A stretch of DNA of 64,000 nucleotides from Macrostomum hystrix (Eukaryota > Platyhelminthes > Macrostomidae). The notes beneath the pieces are model-generated. The model ran no database searches. It was given only the letters and a program-made list of their open reading frames with translations, and was not told the origin of the DNA. This document shows, one piece after another, positions 1 through 10,100 of this stretch; positions within the stretch are counted from its first letter, which is position 1; every line of letters starts with the position of its first letter. The DNA is taken from positions 1,426,001 through 1,490,000 of the forward strand of contig CATNEN010000038.1 in assembly GCA_950097015.1 (NCBI GenBank), read 5' to 3'. The translations under genes were made by a program, and so were the position numbers.

Positions 1-164
1 CATTCTCTTGTTCTTCCCGACACTATATTTTAATATATTTCTTTACCGCCACTCTGATAGCGCTGTGCGCTTCCCATTGGCTGGCATTGAGGTTGACAAC
101 GATGGCATCTTACAAAGTTATTTCCAAGATCATTCAGTGAGATCCCCAAATCATTTAACAGCTT

Positions 165-525
165 TACCCCAAATTATTTGACAGCAGATCCCTAAATCCT
201 TTGACAGCAGATCCCCAAATCCTTTGACAGCAGATCCCCAAATCCTTTGACAGCAGACCCCCAAATCCTTTGACAGCAGATCCCCAAATCCTTTGACAGC
301 AGATCCCCCAATCCTTTGACAGCAGATCCCTAAATCCTTTGACAGCAGTTCCCCAAATCCTTTGACAGCAGATCCCCCAATCCTTTGACAGCAGATCCCT
401 AAATCCTTTGACAGCAGTTCCCCAAATCCTTTGACAGCAGATCCCCAAATCCTTTGACAGCAGATCCCCAAATCCTTTGACAGCAGATCCCCAAATCCTT
501 TGATAGCAGTACCCGAGCCCACAAT
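165..525. repeat. Minisatellite, 23-bp unit
   Basis: About 15 copies of a 23-bp unit with core CAGCAGATCCCCAAATCC followed by TTTGA. It lies just upstream of the first readable exon, so within an intron of the unrecognised gene. Long minus-strand open frames here are a by-product of the periodicity. Confidence 0.9.
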
Positions 526-566
526 TAGCCGCTCAATGATCTTTCGCAAATCTCGTCTCCTCGCAG

Positions 567-2034
567 CTACCCGGGCCCCGTGAAGCTGATCAGGCGCACC
601 CAGGACGAGATGATCACCACTGGGCGGCCGGGCGATCTCGCGACCAACCGAGGCAACCAGCTACTGCTGGCCCTGCTGAAGCGGCGCTACCCGAATCTGT
701 TCGACTCTTCGTCCACTGCCTCGGGCACTCTGCTGGTCCTGACTGGCTTTCTGGCTAGAGGACAGAAGGTGAGTAATGAGCAGCTGCTTGTCGAGTCAAT
801 GATTTATTGGGTTTCTGATTGTCTAATGGGTGAGAGTGTTTCTGATTGTCTAATGGGTGAGAGTGTTTCTAATTATCTAATGGGTGAGAGTGTTTCTAAT
901 TATCTAATGGGTGAGAGTGTTTCTAATTGTCTAATGGGTGAGTGTGTTTCTAATTATCTAATGGGTGAGAGTGTTTCTAATTGTCTAATGGGTGAGAGTG
1001 TTTCTAATTATCTAATGGGTGAGAGTGTTTCTAATTGTCTAATGGGTGAGAGTGTTTTTAATTATCTAATGGGTGAGAGTGTTTCTAATTGTCTAATGGG
1101 TGAGAGTGTTTCTAATTATCTAATGGGTGAGTGTGTTTCTAATTGTCTAATGGGTGCGTGTGTTTCTAATTATCTAATGGGTGAGAGTGTTTCTAATTGT
1201 CTAATGGGTGAGAGTGTTTCTAATTATCTAATGGGTGAGAGTGTTTCTAATTGTCTAATGGGTGAGAGTGTTTTTAATTATCTAATGGGTGAGTGTGTTT
1301 CTAATTGTCTAATGGGTGAGAGTGTTTTTAATTATCTAATGGGTGAGAGTGTTTCTAATTGTCTAATGGGTGAGAGTGTTTCTAATTGTCTAATGGGTGA
1401 GAGTGTTTCTAATTATCTAATGGGTGAGTGTGTTTCTAATTGTCTAACTGTGAGAATGGCATTCCTGTCCGGACGCCCTTAGGCCCAGCTGGCTGAGTAC
1501 CTGGCCTCGGTTGGCTACATTGGCGACGCCGCCTGCCTGCGTCATCTGGCCGGCAGCAAGCGTCGCCGATTGAAACAGATCAATAATAATGATCAGCTCT
1601 ACCCGTTGGACATTGGCGCGGGCCTGAGCCAATCGGACCGAGTCAGCATTCTGCTCTTCTTGGTCAGTGATTTTCTAATTCATGTAGTCCATGTGAAAGT
1701 TTTAGTCTCATATTTACTACTTCCAATCGATAGTAGTATTTTTAGAGTGTACAATATATCTATTTTTTCAACTATCGCCTCCAAGCGTAGAGAATTACAC
1801 TGGCGAGTAAATTTCGTGCATTTCGTGCAGGTCGGCAAGCTGCTAGTGAACATGGAGTCCACACACTGCACCCCACTCACCCCGGGCCTCTTCACTCCGC
1901 CCTGGTCTGAGCTGACTGATCCAGGGCTTGCCGATAATCATCAGCAGCAGCTGGACGAAGACGGTCAATTGCTCATCTCGGATCCTTCAGTCGGACCTAG
2001 CAGCGAAAGTGACGCCTCCTGGGAACCGGTTTGA
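567..2034 (+). CDS. Unrecognised protein, C-terminal three exons (5' part lies outside the window)
   Basis: Exons 567-768, 1483-1662 and 1831-2034 (stop TGA). The first begins after a tcctcgcag acceptor with one leftover base; the other junctions are phase 0 with donors gtgagt and gtcagt and acceptors ccttag and cgtgcag. The readable part is about 194 residues: a basic, leucine-rich stretch (LLLALLKRRYPNLF), a probable helical segment (TLLVLTGFLARGQKAQLAEY), a basic patch (GSKRRRLK), a hydrophobic stretch (RVSILLFLVGKLLVNM) and an acidic, Ser/Gln-rich tail ending in SWEPV. I do not recognise the family and assign no function. Intron 1 (769-1482) is a 27-bp minisatellite. Both introns are multiples of three; intron 2 has no in-frame stop, and intron 1 stays open until the TAG of its own acceptor. 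A poly(A) signal AATAAA is at 2455-2460. Confidence 0.6.
805..1447. repeat. Minisatellite, 27-bp unit, in intron 1 of the first gene
   Basis: About 24 copies of a 27-bp unit containing TCTAATGGGTGAGAGTGTT. The unit length is a multiple of three and the array is open in the frame of the upstream exon. Each unit carries a donor-like GTGAGA, GTGAGT or GTGCGT string and a branchpoint-like TCTAAT string. Confidence 0.9.
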
Positions 2035-2860
2035 ACTGGTTTTCATTTCTAATGGCTTTGAAAAGTTTTCAATTTGGTAGCCAGACAAGTTTTATTTTCC
2101 GTTTCTGCTTCACCGCTTGTTGTTGTGGAACTTTGTCTCTTGTTCCTGTTATTCGCTGCAGCTATTCTTCGTTTTATTGCTGGGACCGGCTAAGTATCTA
2201 ATTCGGTGTCTGATTTAGCAGCCGATATGTATCGAAAAATATGATTTCTAATTAAAAGGTGTGTGCGAACAAGTTGAATGGGTCTCAATATTGTGTCTAT
2301 GATTCCGATATGTATCGAACATTATGCAAGTGACCTGGCGGATTTATCTAATTTGTGCGAATATGCTATGCAACTAAATTTCCCTTTTTAATCTGCAGCA
2401 ATTTGTTTATCCTTTCGTTTTCTTGTTACTTTGTCTAGTATAATGCCTTGTATTAATAAACGATTTCATTTTTCTGAATCTACTACTAAAATAATTTAAT
2501 TTATCTCATTGCTTCTAGATGTTAGCTTTTCATTGTTTAAATTTTCTGAGGTGTTCTGAACTGGTCTTTGTTATTGCACGATTCCTTTTTTCTAGTTTTT
2601 CTAATTCTGTCTTTATGAGAAAAATAAAAAATACAATACGCAGTACGTGTGCTCTTCTGTGACAATAGATCAACTCATTTCTTTTAGATTCATCAAGGTA
2701 GAATTTCTGTTTGTTAACAATTTGTTACAACCATAATTGGTTCAAATAATATCAGAAAGGAGTAAATGTAGATAGCAGATTAGTTGGATCGCGACTAGAT
2801 AGATTTACGCGTATATTAAATGTGGGTGAATATCCGTCTGCCTATTCTGTGTGAACCACC
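2035..2860. other. 3' UTR and AT-rich spacer
   Basis: AT-rich sequence after the stop of the first gene, with AATAAA at 2455-2460. I see no further coding exon. Confidence 0.6.
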
Positions 2861-3118
2861 CAGAACAGACAGACACCACTCAGAACAGACAGACACCACC
2901 CAGAACAGACAGACACCACTCAGAACAGACAGACACCACTCAGAACAGACAGACACCACCCAGAACAGACAGACACCACTCAGAACAGACAGACACCACC
3001 CAGAACAGACAGACACCACCCAGAACAGACAGACACCACCCAGAACAGACAGACACCACTCAGAACAGACAGACACCACTCAGAACAGACAGACACCACT
3101 CAGAACAGACAGACACCG
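2855..3118. repeat. Minisatellite, 20-bp unit
   Basis: About 13 copies of CAGAACAGACAGACACCACT, with C/T changes at the last base. Intergenic. The open frames across it are periodic artefacts. Confidence 0.9.
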
Positions 3119-3637
3119 CTTGAGAGTGAGCACTATAGGGTTCTCTCATGGTCCACGATTGGCTTGCTATATGTCTTGCATGCATAAATTGTCAATAAAT
3201 GTATGGAATAGTAAGTTTTTACTATACTCTAATCTCAATGAGAATATTCTTGAAGAAAAAGGTCCAAATAATTGTGCAATTTTCCGTTGCTTGTATTTTT
3301 ATATAGATATCTATCATTGCTAACAGTTCTACTGTAAAAAAAACTTCACTTAAGCTCGATGAAAAAATGAAGGCAAATTTCTTAAAAAGCAGGTGCTAAA
3401 TATAGAAGCTAAAACTATCTTTCCTAATTTGAAGAAAAGTGGAACTGGGAATTGGTGAGTTGGAGAATAGAGGGTGGTGTATTTTGCGAAAGAAAAATAA
3501 CAGAAATTTAGCGAAAGCTTTGAACTCGCCACTGATGGCTGGCAGTGGACAACTGAGAGTTTAGCCTCAAATAAACGAAGTCAAATTGAACTTATAAGCT
3601 TCGCCAAAATGCTGACGTCGGTTAGATTCAGCTTCGT
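3119..3637. other. Intergenic, nothing recognised
   Basis: AT-rich sequence beyond the 3' end of the tetraspanin gene. I see no gene and no clear repeat. Confidence 0.5.
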
Positions 3638-6618
3638 CTACGGCTTCTTGTTGAGCGCTGCCCGCTCTGCATCTGACGGTGATTCGGCTGCCGGCGTGAA
3701 CCCTCGGCCGTACAGGTTTTGCATGCGACTGTCCTGTTGTTTCACTTCACGATCTGACTTACAGGGCAGTTCTCCTTTTGCAAGCGAAGCATTACCGGTG
3801 GCGGAAGAATTGTCGTTCTGACAGGTAGGTAGATGAGAGTTTTTGCCGTTAGACGAGACAGCTCAAACGGTTCGGGGTGACAATGAAGGCTTTGGAGTGA
3901 CATTTAAAGTCATAATAAGTCAAGGGTACGGATATGGAGGTTCTGAGTGACAGAAGGCAAAGGTCCAGAGTGACAGAAGCCAAAGGTCCAGAGTGATAGA
4001 AGCCATATGTCCAGAGTGACAGAAGCCAAAGGTCCAGAGTGACAGAAGCCAAAGGTCCAGAGTGACAGAAGCCAAAGGTCCAGAGTGACAGAAGCCAAAG
4101 GTCCAGAGTGACAGAAGCCAAAGGACCAGAGTGATAGAAGCCATATGTCCAGAGTGATAGAAGCCATATGTCCAGAGTGACAGAAGCCAAAGGTCCAGAG
4201 TGACAGAAGCCAAAGGTCCAGAGTGACAGAAGCCATATGTCCAGAGTGACAGAAGCCAAAGGTCCAGAGTGACAGAAGCCAAAGGACCAGAGTGATAGAA
4301 GCCATATGTCCAGAGTGATAGAAGCCATATGTCCAGAGTGACAGAAGCCAAAGGTCCAGAGTGACAGAAGCCAAAGGTCCAGAGTGAAAAAAGCCAAAGG
4401 ACCAGAGTGACAGAAGCCAAAGGTCCAGAGTGACAGAAGCCATATGTCCAGAGTGACAGAAGCCAAAGGTCCAGAGTGAAAAAAAGCCAAAGGACCAGAG
4501 TGACAGAAGCAAAGGGTCCAGAGTGAGAGCCCAAACCGGTTAAGAGTGCCCACCTGTATTTTCCCCAGCCCCAGCCATGTTTTCCAGCCAGCGGTCCTGT
4601 CCTTGTCCGGCATTTCATCCAGGTAGTTACTGTCTCGAAAATCCGAGTGCTGCTTTTTTCCAAGCCCCAGCGAGCTGACAGGCTTGAGCTCGTCTCCATT
4701 ATGATCCAGCATTTTTTGCAGCCCTTTGTCGTGGCCAGTTGGACCGTCCATAAAGTCCTTCGCCTCGTCCTTCTCGGCCAGAAGCTCCGCGTCGTTCGGC
4801 ACGCCCGAGAACAGCAGGACCATCAGTAGGGCGCTCAGCGCGGCGCAGGCAACTCCGAGGAGCTGGGCGAGAAGCAGCGTGGACATTTCGATCGGTGTCA
4901 AGGAACTCCAAATGGATTCCGAATGGGACACTTGCAAATTCCAGTGCTTTCTAGGAAGCGACTTGAGTATTAAAAAGTGGACTCCCCTTTAACCGATTCA
5001 AATTTGCTATTCGTGGCGATTCCTATGGGATTCCATGAGATTAATTTGGGATTTCAGTTTATTCCAATGGGATTTCAGTCTATTCGAATGGGATTTCAGT
5101 CTATTCGAATGGGATTTTAGTCTATTATAATGGGATTTCAGTCTATTCGAATGGGAGTTTAGTCTATTATTACAATGGGATTTCAGTCTATTCGAATGGG
5201 ATTTTAGTCTGTTCCAATGGGATTTCAGTCTGTTCGAATGGGATTTCAGTCTATTCTAATGGCATTTTAGTCTATTAAAATGGGATTTCAGTCTATTCCA
5301 ATGGGATTTCAGTTTATGCCAATGGGATTTCAGTCTATGAAAATGGGATTTTAGTTAATCGAAGTGGGATTTGAGCCGATTCCAATGGGATTTTAATTTC
5401 TTCCGATGGGATTTTCCGTTGATTCAAATGGGATTCGATTCCAATCTGAATCCAGGTGATTCAATAGGGGGTTTGCGATGTATGGCCCCCAGCTCACGCA
5501 GACAACGTAGCCGTGACCCAGGAGGCCGTCGAAGCCGGCCAGCTTGTCCACGGCCTGTTGGCAGGTCACCTTCCACGCATTGGTTGCTGAGCAATTGCCG
5601 CTCAGCTGACCGCAGCAGCTGCTGGGCAGATTCCGGCCCCAGGCCCTGAAATCACCAGCTCCTTTGGACAGGCCGCAGCAGCCGCTGTGCAGGTGAATCT
5701 GGCTGACGTACCTCTCGTCACCAGTCAGTTCGAAGGCGCGGAAGTAGCGCTTCAGGTTTGACTGCATGGCCTGAGACAGGAAAGGGAAGCTTGCCTCCAA
5801 TACTTCTCCGGTTGATCCCGCTAGAATCCCAACTCTATCCCACTAGAATCCCAACTCTATCCTACTAGAATCCCAACACGATCCCACTAGAATCCCAACA
5901 CGATCGCACTAGAATCCCAACTCTATCCCACTAGAATCCCAACTCTATCCCACTAGAATCCCAACTCTATCCCACTAGAATCCCAAATCGATCCCACTAG
6001 AATCCCAACTCTATCCCACTAGAATCCCAAATCGATCCCACTAGAATCCCAACTCTATCCTACTAGAATCCAAAATCAATCTCGTCAATAAATCCCACTG
6101 AAGTCACACCTGAAATCCCAGTTTGTGTTTTCCAAATCCCTGTCGAGAACTTCGGCTTTCCTAATTCAACCAAGCGACGTCAGCATCGCTACCTTGGTGA
6201 TTTCAGCAATCCTGGGCTTGACCACGGCCATCAGCGCCGCGATGAAGGCGATGGCGGCTGCTCCAGACAAGGCGGCCCCTGTGACCGCGTGCACTCGCCG
6301 TCTGCCGGACACCGCGCATATCGCCACGGCACCGATGTTGACCGTGCCGTAGCCAATGGCTGCCAGCACCTTGAACACCCTCAGCATGTTGTCATCGGAC
6401 AGGTTGGCGGGCACCTTCAGCAGGTCGGCGGTTCGCAGCAGTTCCAGTGGCACCAAATCCATGTGTCCAGCGGAGCCAGTGCAGAATAGCAGGCCGCCGA
6501 GGCTGACGACGGCGATTGTGGTCAACAGGATGATGCCACGGAGGCCTGGCTGCTCGGAGCTGTATCGCTGCTCCACGCTGCCCTTGTCCGGCTTATTGTC
6601 GAAGTTGTCAGCAAACAT
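3638..6618 (-). CDS. Tetraspanin family protein
   Basis: Four-pass membrane scaffold. Exon 1 is 6193-6618 (ATG at 6618, donor gtagcg) and carries TM1 (GIILLTTIAVVSLGGLLF), TM2 (VLAAIGYGTVNIGAVAICAV) and TM3 (GAALSGAAAIAFIAALMAVV). Exon 2 is 5498-5770 (acceptor tgtctcag, donor gtgagc) and encodes the large extracellular loop with the diagnostic CCG (HSGCCG), SSCC and further Cys residues (SGNC, KVTC). Exon 3 ends at 4554 (donor gtgggc) and carries TM4 (MSTLLLAQLLGVACAALSAL) and a hydrophilic tail. Exons 4 (3763-3817, donor gtaagt) and 5 (3638-3687, stop TAG) finish the tail. Exons 1-2 and 3-4 join in phase 0, 4-5 in phase 1. The exon 2/3 junction is unsettled: the strongest donor (TGC, then gtgagc) and strongest acceptor (cttcctag, exon from 4950) leave a +1 frame conflict, while a weaker pair (exon 2 ending 5518, exon 3 from 4930) keeps frame. 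Introns 1-3 are filled with three different minisatellites. Confidence 0.75.
3945..4530. repeat. Minisatellite, 23-bp unit, tetraspanin intron 3
   Basis: About 25 copies of a 23-bp unit with core GTCCAGAGTGACAGAAGCC and either AAAG or ATAT after it, lying inside 3818-4553. Open on the minus strand in several frames as an artefact. Confidence 0.9.
5045..5445. repeat. Minisatellite, 21-bp unit, tetraspanin intron 2
   Basis: About 19 degenerate copies of AATGGGATTTCAGTCTATTC plus one base. Copies at the right-hand edge, towards exon 2, are the most diverged. Confidence 0.85.
5813..6078. repeat. Minisatellite, 22-bp unit, tetraspanin intron 1
   Basis: About 12 copies of a 22-bp unit with core CCCACTAGAATCCCAACTC, inside 5771-6192. 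Confidence 0.9.
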
Positions 6619-7134
6619 GTTCGAAAATCGCAGCTTTTTTAATATCAAATTTAGCTCTTAGATTTGCCAAACTAGGCCCAGCAGCAAAAACTAGACCATA
6701 GACTGGAAGTATTTTTCGCTGAACTTAGCGCTAATAAGCCCTGCAGTTAATTATGAACCGTTTATTTGATGTTTTAACTACAAGTACTACGAAGTAGGAC
6801 TATTCTCAATTTAGAAGATTTTAACGCGAAACATTATGGAGACAACTCCATAAGTTATGGAGTGAGATGGAGAGCGGAAGATTGGGAGAAGTAGAGTGGG
6901 AGAAAGAGAGAGGGAGAAGGAGAGGTTGAGAAGGAGAGGCAGAGAAGGGGAGGGAGAGAAGGGGAGGCAGAGAAGGAGAGGGAGAGAAGGAGTGGGAGAG
7001 AAGGAGAGGTAGAATAGAGGTAGAAGAGGGACACACGGAACAAAGACCAGTAAAGTAATTGAAAGCAAAACACTTATGAAAGAGCAGAAATGTGGCGCAT
7101 CGTTTTTCAATCAGTCCGCGAAGGCGTCGCGCTG
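6619..7134. other. Spacer between tetraspanin 5' end and bestrophin A 3' end
   Basis: Holds a minus-strand poly(A) signal (TTTATT on +, 6761-6766) suited to bestrophin A, and a purine-rich low-complexity stretch (GGGAGAGAAGGAGAG-like) at about 6870-7015. Confidence 0.6.
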
Positions 7135-10100
7135 TCACAGCTTCGTCATGCTGCTGCCCTTCGGCAACACCCCATTGCTTGGTTTTGGCTGCTTTGATTT
7201 AGACGCCTTTGACGATTTCGTAGATTTTGACGGCTTAGCCGAGGGCTGAATGATCATGTGCGGCAGGCTGCCCGACCTTGTCAGCTGGGGTGACGACGGC
7301 TCGGAGTTGGCAGCTAAACTGGCTGAAGCCGTCGAGTTCAGCGAACTCGTGGATGTGCAGGACTGCTGCTTGTTGAGTGGCCGCGGAGGTCGGCTCTGCC
7401 CTGACCGCGGCAGGCCCGTCGACGATGCGGGCCTCTCGCCCGTTGAAAGCTTCGCCCCGGCGCGCCGCAGGAGGGCGCCTCCGGCCAGCTCGGCGGAGAG
7501 AAGCCAGTCCGAGCCGCGGCCCTGCAGCCGTTTGAACAGGGCCTTCCGCAGCTGGCGCTCCGTCTGCTCCGCGCTGCCGAACTTGTCGTGCGCGTGAACT
7601 CCGGTGAAGTCGAAGGAGCGCAGGAATTCGGCCACCTGCGGGGAGATGACAAGAGAATGATGGGATCTGTGGCATCTGCATGAGGGAATCTGTGGAATCT
7701 GAGGGGATTTGTGGCATCTGAGGGGATCTGTGGCATCTGAGGGGATCTGTGGCATCTGAGGGGATTTGTGGCATCTGAGGGGATCTGTGGCATTTGAGGG
7801 GATCTGTGGCATCTGAGGGGATCTGTGGCATCTGAGGGGTTTGTGGCATCTGAGGGGATTTGTGGCATCTGAGGGCCCACCTGAGCTTCCTCAGCTTCGC
7901 CGCTGTCTGTCAGCCCGCCGGGGAAGATGCTGTCCTCCGCTCCGCCGATCTTCACCGACGCCTTCAGGTTGGAGTTAAGGATGTCGGACATTGGCACGTC
8001 GGCCCTGTCCTTGCCCATGGGATTCAGCAGGCACATGCCGATCTTGAACCAGCCTGAGGAAATTTACCGCGCCATAATTTACCGTCTTTGCGAAAACGCT
8101 TAAAAGTAGCGAAAAAATATCCTTAAAAGTCGGCTTTCAATCTTTAATTCGTTAATCCAAGTAACTTCTATTTCACAAGTTTAACTTCATAAAGCAAAAA
8201 GAACCTGTACATTTTATTTTTAAATCATCTAGTTCTAAAAAATTCACTTTCTAGCCATTCCAAATTGCGTTATAATTTATTCTAATCGTTTATTGTAGTT
8301 AAACCGTCAAAATATTTAAATTAAAAAATTATTCTTGGCATTTGATCTTCTTGATTCGCCGAAATATCATCTAAGTGAAATTTGATGAAAATCGTTGAAA
8401 ATGCTGTAATATAAAAATCCACAGCTCTTAATGGATGAATTCCGAATATTTATTTTTATCCGTCTTCAGCTTTTCCTCATCCGTTTTTTGCCCAGTTATC
8501 ATAACAAGTGTTCTGGGAAACTTTTTTACTGCAGGTTGTTCATGGATAAAAGTGCATCGCTATCGCCAAGGTCCCTGAGCTCGATTCCGCGGCGAAGCCA
8601 CATGCTTTTGGGGCCCAGCCGCGGAGAGAAGGCTTGGGGCTTGTCGTGCAATTTACGTGAGGGCCGACCTCCAAAGCGGAGTAAGAGTGTACACTGCCTG
8701 ATCAGAAAATCAGAGCAGTTGTACACACACCTGTGTGAGAGTGTGCCTGTGTACGGTATCTGTGTGCGTGTGTGCTCAGGCGTCAGCGAAATAAACAGAA
8801 CTGCAGAATTGCCTCCTCGCTGGCTGCGGGTCTAGTGTTGTAGCGAAAATCGTGAGTTATTATTAGCCAATCCTGTTCTCTGTTCACCCGTGTGGTAATT
8901 AATATATTTTTTCTTACCCGTTTATCTGCCAGCCCAGCCCTTTCTATCTATTATCGATTTTCCCCCGTGTCCCTTTCATCTCTGTCTCCCTCCAGTCTAG
9001 CGTCAGCACCAACTTTGTTTTCCTTCCCCCTGCGCGCGTTATCGCCTGTTAACCCCATTGTACATCCCCCAGGGTTTTCATACCCTAATTTGTCTCTCCT
9101 CGCTGTCGAACCCCCTTTCTGCCCTAGCCTTTCAAATAATATAATATTCAGAAAGGCCCGAGGCAAGGCCGACATGTTTTGTTTTTACTGACCTAATGAC
9201 TCAAAGTATTAACAGACTTAATTTTTTCTACAAGTGTTATTAACTTTTTTTAGTATCGCAAAACCTGCATCGCCAACTACTTACTTTTGTTCATCACTTA
9301 ATTAGCTTCAATTCAAGCGTTAAATCGTTAAATTTTAGTAGTATTCGTTAAATTGGTAAATCGTTTGTTCCGTTACTCGGAAACTGCAAATCATTTTAAC
9401 GATTATCGCATCGCACCGCGGCTCACCAAGGTAGAAGATAAACTCCAGGCTGCCAATCACTGGCAGGTAGGACAGCAGGCTCAGACCGACAGATCGAGGC
9501 AGGGTGCCATTGCCAGCCGAATAAGCCTCCAGTAGAATGTCGGAGTCAACCAGTTGAGTTGAGATGAGAGTCGAGCCCAGGAACAGGTAGACAGCGGTGA
9601 CAGCTACCTGGGTGTACACCAGCGGTATGTTAAACTCCGAGTACATCCACACGGTGCCCAGGTCACCTCGAAAATTATTGATGATGTTCACCAGGAACAG
9701 GAACTGGCGTTCGTCGGCTATGCAGCCTGGAGGAGACGGTGAGACTGATATAAAGCTAGCCTGAACTGACCTATGATTGTCTTGATTTCTTATGCAACAA
9801 ATTGAGTCCTCGCAGTATGAGCCCGTTCATACGGCTGTGAGCCAATTCAGGCCGAGAGTCAAAATTTATTTAAGTTTAACAGAGCGATAAGGAAGGGGGG
9901 TTGGCGGTACGATAACAAGAGTGCACGACTGAGGGTAGGAGAGGAGGCTAGAACGTGAGCGGCGGACCAATCAGAGAGGAGGAAAGAAAGAAAGGATAGG
10001 GAATGAGAGACCAGCCGCAGAGATAACGAGAGAGAAAGAACTAGATTGAACTGGACGATGTAAACAAGAAAAGTGCAGAGAACGAAAGAGTGAATAGAGG

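Noticed and set aside
165-525. CRISPR-like array
   Set aside because: Units are contiguous with no unique spacers, in an animal genome; the same holds for all other arrays here.
580-1482. Plus-strand 300-codon frame with a nine-residue period
   Set aside because: It joins a real exon to its intronic 27-bp array; exon end and donor are clear and the frame ends at the acceptor TAG.
3609-3821. Small plus-strand frame resembling a secreted peptide (MLTSVRFSFVYGFLLSAA)
   Set aside because: It overlaps, on the opposite strand, two tetraspanin tail exons with good splice sites and in-frame coding.
3849-4937. Minus-strand frame with a SLWTFGFCH period
   Set aside because: Only the first part (4554-4886) is tetraspanin coding; the remainder is read-through of the intron 3 array.
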